From NCBI GenBank assembly GCA_964020085.1, contig OZ026600.1:27491483-27555482 (forward strand): 64,000 nt of DNA. Direction: 5' to 3'. The notes beneath the pieces were generated by a model. That model was not told the DNA's origin. It made no database searches and worked only from the letters and a program-made list of their open reading frames with translations. This stretch comes from Micromussa lordhowensis. Lineage: Eukaryota; Cnidaria; Anthozoa; Scleractinia; Lobophylliidae. The position numbers were made by a program, and so were the translations under genes. Positions 45,033 to 55,047 of the stretch are shown here, piece after piece. The first letter of the stretch is position 1. The number at the start of each line of letters is the position of its first letter.

Positions 45033-45917
45033 TACGTACTCTGAAAAACACCACAACACGTAAAAACTTGCATGGTAGCAATTTATAACGGATAGAATTC
45101 ACCAACTTGTCGAGTAACGTTACACTTTTATTTGTTGCTATATCAAAATATGACTTAAAACGCTGTAAAATCAGCTTACAGTCCCCGGGTGTTTTGACCC
45201 TACAAAGACTGCAAAAATTGTATCAGTTCAAAAATCGAAATCAACTTTTGTGACCGTCCAAATATGGCAATCATGACGTAAGAGGCAAAAGCGTGTGACG
45301 TAAAGTCCGTAAACGTGCTCTATCCAATACGCCGAAAGTGCGATCGGCTTTACTAAGGTTATGGAAATCTAACCGTCGTTTTTCATTTATTGTACACTTT
45401 GGTCTTTCAAAAATCGGCCTTTGGCGTGTTTTACCAAGCGAAACGAGAATAGATGCTGCCGTGATAACGATGTGGTATTTTCCTGTTTTGACAGTTGCTA
45501 AGGTATCCCTAGCTAATATTAACCGCGGTCACGCAATATAACCATTGTTTGCATATTCGTTTCATGTAAATTTTGTAATTACAAGTGACAGTGGAAAGAT
45601 TCAGTGTGTGATTACGCAGGGAAATGCAGTCCTCTTGAACGCGAGTTCTGAAAGTTTTTGTTGTTGTAACCCCTTTTTCAAAAGAATGTTCATGTGAGAA
45701 GGTGAGGCACTTCTGTCGTAAATCAATAACTGTAAAAATATGCGTACTTTGATGAATATTTCACTGATCCTTGCGAGCAAACATCACATACTTCCCGTCC
45801 GTCGCTCGGAAGGTGCTGATTGTTTAGCGATGACTGGAGAATAAATTTTACTCGCGTTTTCTGAATTATATATAATTGTTTCAAATTTCCTGCAGTGAAA
45901 ATCGGTCTACAACAGCC

Positions 45918-46730
45918 ATGAAAAGGGGACAGGTCAGCCCGATGCCCTCCGACGTCGCGGAGCCGTCAAGAGTGTTGAAGTACATCATTTTCTTCATCAA
46001 CGTACTGTTCTGGTTCCTGAGCATTTTTATCCTTGGTGTCGGTATTTTTGTGATGGTGGAAAAACGCGAGGTGTACAGCCAACTGACTGATCTGTATTAC
46101 GATCCAGCCGTCATCTTTGTGGCACTCGGAGGCCTAATGTTTATTATAACGTTTACCGGCTGCATCGGCGCTCTGCGGGAAAATACCTGCCTGTTGTGCT
46201 TTTACGCAGGCATTATAACCCTGTTGCTTATCTTGGAAATCGTCTGCGGAATTGTTGGCTTCGTTAACAGCGACAAACTGGAGGAAAACGTCGACGAGAA
46301 GCTCCGGAACGCCATCGTGTTTTACCGAGATCCGACGAAGGCCGACCTTCACTTCCTAATCGACTCGGCGCAAGCGGAGCTGGGTTGCTGTGGCTCCCGA
46401 GCTCATACCGATTGGGAGGCGAATCTCTACTTCAACTGCTCGGCTCTCCAGTCGGTGTCAGCTTGTGGAGTTCCATTCTCTTGTTGTAAGACGGAAGAGC
46501 TGCGCGCAAACAGACAGTGTGGATTTGGAGTGGACAAATTGACCCCAACCGCCCGCCAGGAGCGCATCAATGTCGAGGGTTGCCTTACGGTCTCAGTACA
46601 GTTTTTTAAAGATAACTTAGCCCTGATCGGCGGCCTGTCATTTGGTGTACTTGTTCTGCAGATAATAACCGTGTGCCTTGCTTCCATGTTCAGGAGACAG
46701 ATTCTTGATCTGAAAGACTCATATCAGTGA
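45918..46730 (+). CDS. Tetraspanin, TspanC8 type
   Basis: A 270-aa four-helix membrane protein. The start at 45918 is chosen because an acceptor (CTGCAG) ends at about 45894, which makes the upstream frame intronic and implies a non-coding first exon. Helices lie at about 20-46, 64-84, 91-117 and 234-257. The large loop (118-233) has CCG at 157-159 and eight cysteines (C157, C158, C174, C183, C189, C190, C201, C222), the number defining the TspanC8 group (TSPAN5/10/14/15/17/33). CGVPFSCC and QCGFGV are also typical. TspanC8 proteins carry the sheddase ADAM10 out of the ER and set its substrate choice. Membrane-proximal cysteines could be palmitoylated. The coding region has no intron, unlike vertebrate relatives. 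The exact paralogue cannot be named. Confidence 0.9.
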   Translation: MKRGQVSPMPSDVAEPSRVLKYIIFFINVLFWFLSIFILGVGIFVMVEKREVYSQLTDLYYDPAVIFVALGGLMFIITFTGCIGALRENTCLLCFYAGIITLLLILEIVCGIVGFVNSDKLEENVDEKLRNAIVFYRDPTKADLHFLIDSAQAELGCCGSRAHTDWEANLYFNCSALQSVSACGVPFSCCKTEELRANRQCGFGVDKLTPTARQERINVEGCLTVSVQFFKDNLALIGGLSFGVLVLQIITVCLASMFRRQILDLKDSYQ

Positions 46731-47012
46731 GGGCGTTGAATAGCCAGTGGATGAAAAAAAACTCGGTTTGTCAGTCAGTGTAAAAAAAATTCTAGTCAAG
46801 TCGCGAGAGACGAGAATGGTGTGCAACACTTTTGTACTTTTATTTTTATTTCATTATTTTGGTTGGTACAAGTTAGCCAGAATTATGATTAAAATTCTCT
46901 CTGTATTTTATTTATTTTATTTTATCGTCAATCCTCACCAATGTATAAGGAATCTATTTTAATATCTTCCATGTTTACGCCGAGAACAGTGTACTTAAGT
47001 ACAAAAGATAGA

Positions 47013-47018
47013 AATAAA
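47013..47018 (+). terminator. Candidate polyadenylation signal for the tetraspanin gene
   Basis: AATAAA 283 nt after the stop codon. A second one lies near 47187 (CAATAAAAGG). Confidence 0.4.
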
Positions 47019-47333
47019 CTAACGAAGTTTATTTAACCAAATTCAGCTTCATAAGTAGTTTGTTACTGATATAAGGTCTCTGCAAGGTAATCCATTTAAA
47101 TCCTAAATGCGGAAACTAGCTAGAGCTGTCGTCTTTTTTCAAGTGCTTTTGCTAATTAAAATGTTATTTTGTAAAGAAGCTTACAATAAAAGGAGTTTTA
47201 AATTTTATTTCATTTACTCCAGTGTTGTGTGTCACGTGTTTCGCAACACATAAATCATGTAATCGCGTAAAGTCTTTTATATATATATATATACATAAAG
47301 AATATTGTTTTTTTCCGCTCGAAGCTGTAACAT

Positions 47334-47735
47334 TCTTATTTTTTCTGCTGATTTTAGGCTGAAAACATTCTTGTGAATGTTGTTAGATTATAGCGTATGA
47401 CATTTCTGTTTTCGAATGTATTTGGTGTCTGGATGATGTTAAAGTAATTTTGGAGCCAGCCTGCAGGCATTTAAGCCTGATATGACGGACATAACTTCTT
47501 TCAGAAATGTTATTAGCATTGAACATGCGGCTAATGCTGTTTTTGTTAATTTTTGGCTAGTTTTGCCGTTCAGAGAAAGGAATAATTTTATACGGTTTAG
47601 TTAAAAACGACGTATGATTGTATTGTATTTACAAATTTTCAACACAAAATTATTTTCTTTTGATAATCTCAGCCTTGGGTTCATTCTTAAAACACTCTTA
47701 AAATTTCGCAAATTTTAGCCTCGATACTCTTATAA
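47334..47735. repeat. Dispersed repeat family A, copy 2
   Basis: Same orientation and order of blocks as 1085-1510. It is preceded by a (TA)n tract at about 47278-47293. Confidence 0.75.
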
Positions 47736-48371
47736 AAAGAGTGTATTTGGCCACCTCGGCTTCGAGTTCCATTGTTTCTGTGGTCTGTGATCAGTTGCCT
47801 CTACCAGACGTGCAGTCAGTTTGGAAGATGTGGGAAAACGGCGAGAGAAATGAAAACATAAGTGAAGAAGCGGCGCCACCCATCAAGCCCCCCTCTCTCC
47901 TTTCTTCCCTCGCCTTTTTTCAGACGTTTTTTTTTTCCGCGCCGCATAAAAAAGACGCCTGATGGCAGGTTAGCGATTCGGGTCATACACCTTGTGTATA
48001 GATCTAACGTTGACCGATCGTACATGCAAAGAGGGTAAAAGTAGAAAAACCAAACCGCAAAAACAAACTAAACAAAAAATATGATTCTTTTTAATGTTCC
48101 GGTTGTAAATGCACAAGGTGTTGGCTTAATTTACATGAATGCCATGTGTAGCAGATCTTATACAAATCTCACACTAAACAATTCATGATTTCATTACAAG
48201 CCAGTTTTGCATAGAGATCACAGTGCCGCGAAATCGCGCTGTATTGACGCTAGGAACAGTCAATGAGCAGGCTTGCAGACCGATATACCAGTAAATAAGA
48301 CTCGTGTCTGCCGGTGGAAGCCATATCGGCCCTTTTAATATCAGCATAATTCCCGCTAATGCGCTCGTGTC

Positions 48372-50274
48372 TTACACACCAACTCGTCCGAGTGACTGAT
48401 CAGTCTTGGGATTAGCTGTAATGGCCTGCACGGCGACTATGGCCTCGTTGATCCTGGTCTGAAGCTCTCTTAATTCTGTTACGTGCAATAAGCGGATTAT
48501 CTTGGCCGCCTCATTCACTGCCGAGTCTGCAATGAAAAAAACGACAAAAATGATGATTGAAGAAAGCTTCGGATGTTAGCAATAGATGTCCCACAAATTG
48601 TCGTTCAGAAACTTTGTGGCAATTTTATAGTTTTAACATACAAACGTTTTAATTTGCGAAAAAAAATGCTTGAATGGCCTTACATTTAGATTGGGGTAGT
48701 TGGTTGTTGCACTGTAAGTCCGTCACACATCAAACACGAATTTGGATAGGAGTGGAGAAACGTTATTTGGTACCTGACTTATGAGTTAAACGAAGTCCTC
48801 ATCTCTCTGAAGCACTAACCACCCTTACCGCCAACCTTAGCCTGCGACTACGCCTCTACGCTCGCGCTCCAACGTGAACCTGCTCGCTCTTTCTCGCCGC
48901 GCGCGCGCTCCTGCTCCAACGCGAGCCTGTTCGTTCTTTCTGGTCTCGCGGCCTCGCGCGCTCGTGCTCCAACGCGAGCCTGCTCGCAGGCTACTCCAAC
49001 CTTTATCCTACTCCTATGAACACCCTGGCATCCCACACTGGGGGGGGGGGGGGGGGGGGGCTTACAAAGCTCTTCAAATAAGGGCTAACTAAATGCACAT
49101 GTACAAGAACTATTACTGAGATACACACACCTCCTGTGTCAAATCCTAAGTTAACTTTCTGAATTGGAATAACATCAGTTTTATTTTTCTACAAAAGAAT
49201 GACATCAAAATAATATTAACTATTTTAATCATTTTTTAGGAAAAGAGAGAACTTCCATTAACAACATAATCTTTGTCCACAAGAGAAAACAACAATTAAA
49301 AGTTGTTAGTACTTACAGATTTTTTATCCGCTTTGGTAGCTACTGATGAGAGCTTCCCTTCAATTAGAGAACGAATCGCCTGTGATATTTGAAAACACAC
49401 GCAGACAACATGAAAATTATTGGCAGTGTTTTGAACTCTTTTATCCAGTAAGTAATGATGTGTAATATATCAAACACGAGACAGCGTTTCATCGGGATAT
49501 CCAAACACTAAGAGAGTTAAAAATACGATGCGCTGTGGAATATTTTTGATGAAAATCGAGGTGTTTTGATGGCCGATGAAACACTGTCTCGAGGATTTGA
49601 TATATCTTCTCAATCGAAACAGTAACTGCAGTAAGCAGAGAAAATCATCAAAATCTATGCTATGCTAATTAAGACCGGGTATCCAAACCTCCTTAACGGT
49701 TGCGATTTTCTTTGTTTCAACTAGATGTTTGAGAAGTATCATTCAACACATTTAATTTAAACCTTGTCTCATTATTCTCACACTTGCAGTCTTCACACGT
49801 TGTCCAGGATGGACACAAGTGTAAATAAAGATGTTCATAAAATAATGTCCACGCCAAAATTTGACTGCGTACTCAATGAAGTCCAACATGGATATTAGGA
49901 GTCAGTAGGGGAGACACACATCAAGCAATTGATGTGGAGAAGGCAGAAGTAAAAGGTAGACATGCCTCGCATGGGTGAGGTGGGGTTTTGGAGGTGTCTG
50001 GTGGGGGCATGATGGATTATGTGGCATGAAGAGGTCCAAGTCACAACAGTTTGCGAACAGGTACTTGACATTGTACTGATTCAGGAAATCCAATCAAGAC
50101 ATTTTCCACAAAATTAAATACTTAAATTATTGATAAATTACTCATAAACATTTTCAGAAAGAAATGGATGCTATTGATATTGATTGACGAAGTACATGTA
50201 AATGCATTTATTTAATTATAGTTTGGTTTTATCAACTGAGTTGATAATGTGAATTGGCCACCCTAAAGAGATTT

Positions 50275-50307
<33 letters not shown>

Positions 50308-50352
50308 GGAGCGAATCACTCTCGACTAAAACCAAATTATCTTGTAATACTC

Positions 50353-50387
<35 letters not shown>

Positions 50388-53300
50388 TGCCACTTTTATT
50401 CATTTATTTAATTAACTGTCTGGTATAGTGCACCAGTTGTGTGAAACCCTGTACTTCCTGCTGGGAACAATGGAGAAGACAACTGTTCCCACAGTGGACA
50501 AGGGTTATGTTTTCATAATGTACAGTATAAAGTCGGCATTTGCACCCACTGGTCCATCAGGCCAGTGGTTATCTGCAGTTTCCTCCATGGATGGGATAAA
50601 AGTCTATCACTCAAACTAGAAAACAAATTTGGAAAAACTGAATGCACTTGTCTGAAACCTACCTGTAATAGAACAAAGTGATCAGGGTGTTCAGGTAAAC
50701 TAAGCAGTCTTGACAGGGATGAAACACCAGCCTTCAAATCGGGATTGTCAACTGCAATCATAATAATAAATCTGCATCACACCACTAATCATGATGGTGT
50801 GATCAAGTTTCAAGGAACAACACTCAACAAATTACAGAAACATTATTAAAAGCATGAGTAGCTTATGAATTGAAAAAATAATAAAGACAACATAATTCAT
50901 GAATGGTACCTGTAAGATTTATTAGACTATCATCAAGTGAGCTCTCCCCCAGTCCCTCAGCCTTCTCTCTTTGTGCCAAGCTGTTGTACCTTTCAGCTAC
51001 ATGTACATACAAAATAATGCAATACCTCAATTAAACAGACTTAATACAAGAACTTTGTTTTTATTTTGGAACCAAAATTAACACATAGCTTAGATCATTT
51101 CAAATGCTGACAAATTTGACTTTAGCCAGATCATCATCACCATCATCAATATCATTAACATCTTTTTGTAAAAAAGTTGCAGGTACACATTCACTTTATT
51201 TGGTGCTAAATTACAGTTGAACCCTTATTAAGCGGCCGTCCTATTAAGCAGCCATCCCTTATTAAGTGGCCAGTTATCAAAGACCCGAAACTATTGTCAG
51301 TAAAATACGACAAATATAGCCCTTATAAACCGGCAACCTCTATAAAGCAGTCATGGTCACCAATACTTTTGGTCGTCCCGATGAGGGTTTTCCTATTGTC
51401 TATAACCCTATTAAATGGCCACCCAAAATTTGATACTCGCAGTTTAGCTTTGTTTTGGAAAAAGCAATGACAGATAGAAGTCCAAAATAGAAAGTGATGA
51501 CTGAAAAAAACATTGTCTTGACGTGATTCTAGTTCACTAAGAAATTAACCTGATAGTACAAGATATTTCAAGTGCACCAGCCCCTATATGAGGAGCCACC
51601 TGTTATTTCCCTGAGGATGGCCGCCTAATATGGTTTCAACTGTATCTGCACATTTTGTCACAAACTAAAAGGAGAGAGCAAGAAATATTAAGGAGAAAAA
51701 AATCCAGTAACATTCTAGGAGAAAAGATCAAACCAACCATTTTCTGCATATTCAACTCTCACAGCATGAGCTAGTAACCAGTCCACCACACTGGTTTTCT
51801 TTGATAAATCCACTGGACATTTCAAGTCATCTAAATACTGGAGCAAATACATCAAGTAGGGATTAGAAGCACTGCCTTTCCAGTTCCAAGAGGAAGAAAT
51901 TTGGTGGTGCTGGTGTACTTCGATATCTAATGGCCCTAATGTTATTGACGGAGGTGTCGCAGGGCCGTAGCCAGAAAAAACGTATGACCGAGGCAATGTC
52001 CATGGAAGACTTATGACTGAGACAATCTGTCCATGGTTGGGTTCTCTTCCTAGGTATTAAGAGTGTTTATAGTGATGGAAGCGAAAGAAATTACCGAGGC
52101 AAGTGCCTCGGTTGGCCTGTTACTTAAGCTACGGTGGTGTGTCGTGGCCTAATCGTTTGTACCCTGGACTCCACATTGAGACACTGGGTTCAAGCCCTGG
52201 CCAGGGTTATTGCATTGTGTTGTTGGGCAAGAAACTTTACTCTAAAAGTTTTTGGGGGGGATTCAAATAGGATTCAGAGAGGGTTATTGTGTTGTGTTCT
52301 TGGGCAAGAAACTTTACTCTAAAAGTTTTTTTGGTGGGATTCAAATAGGATTCAGAGGAATTTTAAATTTTCAAAACTTTAAGTCAACTTTGAATCCTAT
52401 CTTCAGAATCTTTTTAAACTTTGCAAAAAGTTGTATCTTAACATGTCTATCACAATTCAATAATAAGAAAGGGTTTCACTGAGCCATTGAATTATACATA
52501 CTTAGAGCTAAAATTACGGGAGTTTTTAACAGGTCGTATTGTTGCTATGGTGACCTATGGTGACTTACATACTCACCAATGATTGGACATTTGTGTGATA
52601 CTAAAATTTTAACTGTACATCACTTGATGAGGGAGACATTGGGGGTACCCAATATTGCAAGACTGCAAATTGGCAAATACCGAAATACAGTGTCAAAAAT
52701 CGATGATATACCGATACCGCATTTATATCCATATAGCGTGTTTATTTATCTCGACCTTTATAGCTAACTTATTGACCCTTATAGCTTACTGTGTTTTGTT
52801 TTGCATAGTGTATTGCCCTGTATGAGACAGGAGAGCGCAAATGAACGGCGCCACAATACCGTGAAGGACCTTCTCTTACCGAACACCGTCAGTCAAAAGG
52901 ATGAAAAACTGCATACCTCCGGGCTAGAAGATACCGCGATACCGCACGTTAAGATTTAAATGACCGCAATACCGGATGAAAAAAAGCTCAATACCGCAAT
53001 ACCGTAAACCTTAATGTCCCCCTCCTTGATAAGGTGTAGGGGTATTGACCTGTCAAAGTATAATTGAAATATAATATGTGAAAATATAATTGGCACTATT
53101 AAATTATAAAGTAGTCCATAATTGCCGAAAGTATCTTGTTGTAACAAACTACCTTTGCGAATGTTTTGAGCCACTCGCTACTTTTTACGTCTCTTAGCTC
53201 TCCTCGGTCTTCTATTTTATACCATCGTATCTTTTGATCTTCAAGCCACACAGTAAGGTTTCTAAATTCGTCTTCATCTGTAATCGAGAACAAGAAGGCC

Positions 53301-53433
53301 TTGTACCGCAACTACAATTTTTTTACTGCCACGTGGAAATTAAAGAAAAACAAGCGCACTTTAAATACTTACTGTGTACATCAAAACTTTCAGGATGATG
53401 ATGCCCTAAAGCCTTAAGTTTTCGTCGATACAT
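48372..53433 (-). CDS. RTRAF: RTRAF (C14orf166/hCLE) RNA transcription, translation and transport factor
   Basis: Small nuclear/cytoplasmic factor that binds RNA polymerase II and belongs to the tRNA-splicing ligase complex (RTCB, DDX1, FAM98, ASHWIN). Minus-strand exons in transcript order: 53373-53433, 53153-53277, 51738-51837, 50910-50996, 50663-50751, 49317-49379, 49131-49188, 48372-48526. All junctions are GT-AG and in phase, giving 245 aa (human 244). Diagnostic segments are MYRRKLKALG at the N-terminus, TVWLEDQKIRWYKIEDRGEL in exon 2, VDWLLAHAVRVEY in exon 3, DNPDLKAGVSSLSRLL in exon 5, GFDTGD across exons 7-8 and LRELQTRINEAIVAVQAI near the C-terminus. No domain is missing. The gene is divergent from the MGME1-like gene. 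A tandem GC-rich repeat and several MITEs fill its introns. Confidence 0.95.
48845..49062. repeat. GC-rich minisatellite and poly-G in RTRAF intron 7
   Basis: Three to four units of GCTCCAACGCGAGCCTGCTC with CGCGCGCGCTC spacers, then a run of about 22 G at 49041-49062. The homopolymer length is not reliable in assemblies. Confidence 0.65.
49468..49610. mobile_element. Small inverted-repeat MITE in RTRAF intron 5
   Basis: AATATATCAAACACGAGACA and its counterpart TGTCTCGAGGATTTGATATA form TIRs of about 33 bp that include the GTTTCATCGG segment. It is about 140 bp and non-coding. Confidence 0.7.
50222..50400. mobile_element. Rearranged Penelope-like pLTR, two halves head to head
   Basis: 50222-50317 is the antisense hammerhead-like half. 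50334-50400 is the sense-oriented tail half (CAAATTATCTTGTAATACTC, ACCGACGCAGCACCACAG). In other copies the two halves lie in the same orientation. Confidence 0.7.
50270..50317 (-). ncRNA. Hammerhead-ribozyme-like motif, copy 2 (degenerate)
   Basis: The minus strand reads GATTCGCTCCGACGAAGGGC then TAACGCTTGAAACGTCAGC. It has the same architecture as 27921-27968, with GCT/AGC inner stem I intact, but stem II is weakened (GCTT). The core again has C at the usual U4. Confidence 0.5.
51214..51642. mobile_element. TA-flanked Tigger/pogo-like MITE in RTRAF intron 3
   Basis: The ends CAGTTGAACCCTTATTAAGC and (reverse complement) CAGTTGAAACCATATTAGGC are flanked by TA. Internal reiterated motifs such as ATTAAGYGGCC also occur. 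It is 429 bp without transposase. Confidence 0.85.
51940..52110. repeat. Low-copy repeat with internal palindrome
   Basis: Contains GGGCCGTAGCCAG, CCGAGGCAATGTCCATG and a short palindrome CCGAGGCAAGTGCCTCGG. Looks like transposon debris. It lies in RTRAF intron 2. Confidence 0.35.
52190..52352. repeat. Tandem duplication, unit about 75 bp
   Basis: GGGCAAGAAACTTTACTCTA, then AAAAGTTTTT and GGGATTCAAATAGGATTCAG, occur twice in direct order with few differences. It lies in RTRAF intron 2. Confidence 0.8.
52370..52640. repeat. Diverged copy of the TTAA MITE interior
   Basis: Shares AACTTTGCAAAAAGTTG, TCTTAACATG and TATTGTTGCTATGGT with 39365-39736. The termini are not preserved. Confidence 0.65.
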
Positions 53434-53720
53434 TCTTACATAAATATAGCGTCAAATGTCGCGGTCAAATTTTCTTAAATTTCGTAGAAAGTTGCGACAA
53501 CAGTTGCGACACAACTTGTGCCAGGAGTTAAAGAATGTGGAGAGGGACTTGGGAGAGAGATGAAATCGCGGGCTCACTAAAGATAAAAAATGGCGGACCG
53601 TCGTGAAGAAATTGTTCACGTCAAGTTAATTGCTAATTTGCCGCTGTTCTGAGGTTTTCGACGAGAGTCTGTCAATTGAAAGTCCAGCTAGAGAGGAGAA
53701 CTGAGTCATTAGTTAAAAGA
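53434..53720. promoter_or_regulatory. Bidirectional promoter between RTRAF and MGME1-like gene, YY1-like site
   Basis: The two start codons are 287 nt apart on divergent strands. AAAATGGCGG at 53587-53596 matches the YY1 core found downstream of many TATA-less housekeeping promoters and lies on the MGME1 side. No TATA box is seen at either end. Confidence 0.6.
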
Positions 53721-54959
53721 ATGGTGTATTTGTGGAGATATTTACTTCGGCGCAGCGTCAGTGGCTGTCGTCATACTCATGAAAGCGGGATAAATATCAC
53801 AGATCGTTTGTTCAGGTATAGCTATAGTTGTGATCGGTCCAGTAGAGGCGTTCATACGGACAGAATGACTTCGTCGGACCTTTGGTTCGACCTTGCTAAA
53901 CTGGAAACAATGAATCGTCGAGAACTGCAACAGTTGTGCAAGAAATGTGGAGTAAAAGCAAACAGCAAGACTACGACGCTTTTAAATGACTTGAAGGAAT
54001 TCCACAAACACCATCTTACGGATTCATCGTCAATTCTTCACTACCCTTTCATAGTTCAAGCTAATTCTTCATCATTTATTCCAAGTAAAGATAATAAGAA
54101 GCCGTTTCTTCCAAGTGGACTAACGCTCGATAAAAATCTTAGCCTGTTCAGTTCTGTGGAGTCACCCGGCCAGTGGATAGGCGGCGAGGTGAACAAGCTA
54201 AACAAGGCGGTTAAATCAAAGGGAATTATCAGCAAAACTGTTGGAGAGTACAAAGGTATTAAAAATGAAGCCCAGCAAGGTGACTTGCTACTTAGTAAAG
54301 AAATGTACTTAGCAAAAAATGCTAGTGTCTCTGCAATCTTGAATAGCACCTCAAACAGGCTTTTCATGATCAGCCATTGGCAGAAGAAACAGATAGAACA
54401 GATGGGAGAAGAGAAATTTACCAAGTACAAGACAATGTTAGCAACAAGTGGCCGCAAATTTCACTCGTGTGTGACTGACATTCTGCAAGGTGACGCAGAT
54501 GAAAGTGGACATTTTCCAGAATTAGTTTCAGGCTTCATCAAAAGTGTCGCCAAAACAGGAATTCTAAAACTTCTCACCAAAGATAAAGTATTAGCCACTG
54601 AGGAGCATGTAACGCACTCTTCTATTGGCTACTCTGGCACATTTGATGGTCTGGCAATTTACAATGGAGTGCCATGTGTAATCGAGTGGAAAACATCACA
54701 AAACCCGAGGCCGACACTAGAGAGCTGCTATGATGCCCCACTGCAGGTTGTGGCTTATGCTGGGGCTATCAATTCATATCCTGTAATGAGGATTCCAGTA
54801 ACAAATTGTATGATTGTTGTTGCACATCATGACGGCTCAGCGGCGGATGTTCATTGGATGGACTTAGATACTTGTCAGAAATTCTGGAAAAGTTGGTTAA
54901 TCAAGCTTTTAGGCTACAAGGAGAAAGCTGAAGGTGGTTCAGAGCAAAGTAGTCAATAA
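53721..54959 (+). CDS. MGME1: MGME1-like mitochondrial single-stranded DNA exonuclease
   Basis: Mitochondrial genome maintenance exonuclease 1 homologue, a PD-(D/E)XK RecB-type nuclease that trims DNA ends and flaps during mtDNA replication. 412 aa in one exon (human 344 aa, multi-exon). The start at 53721 gives an Arg-rich amphipathic leader (MVYLWRYLLRRSVSG) suited to mitochondrial import; an in-frame ATG-less extension reaches 53676. The nuclease core has GRKFHSCVTDIL, active-site D309 (TFDG), E322 and K324 (VIEWKTS), then PLQVVAYAGAINSYP and MIVVAHHDGSAADVHWMD. The family's usual D-x-K is here E-x-K, still within the fold's rule. Residues 62-95 (MNRRELQQLCKKCG...LLNDLKEF) look like a SAP-type DNA-binding motif, which I do not associate with MGME1. 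Divergent from RTRAF. Confidence 0.88.
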   Translation: MVYLWRYLLRRSVSGCRHTHESGINITDRLFRYSYSCDRSSRGVHTDRMTSSDLWFDLAKLETMNRRELQQLCKKCGVKANSKTTTLLNDLKEFHKHHLTDSSSILHYPFIVQANSSSFIPSKDNKKPFLPSGLTLDKNLSLFSSVESPGQWIGGEVNKLNKAVKSKGIISKTVGEYKGIKNEAQQGDLLLSKEMYLAKNASVSAILNSTSNRLFMISHWQKKQIEQMGEEKFTKYKTMLATSGRKFHSCVTDILQGDADESGHFPELVSGFIKSVAKTGILKLLTKDKVLATEEHVTHSSIGYSGTFDGLAIYNGVPCVIEWKTSQNPRPTLESCYDAPLQVVAYAGAINSYPVMRIPVTNCMIVVAHHDGSAADVHWMDLDTCQKFWKSWLIKLLGYKEKAEGGSEQSSQ

Positions 54960-55041
54960 AATAGAAAGAACAAAACTTTTTCATCCAGTGCTCTAAAAAT
55001 GGGTTGTCACCTACATGATTGCTATAATCTTAAAGAGAAGA

Positions 55042-55047
55042 AATAAA
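55042..55047 (+). terminator. Candidate polyadenylation signal for MGME1-like gene
   Basis: AATAAA 82 nt after the stop. Another AATAAA overlaps the stop codon itself (54956-54961). Confidence 0.45.

Noticed and set aside
54056..54457. 133-aa hydrophobic minus-strand ORF
   Set aside because: Antisense shadow of the MGME1-like coding exon.
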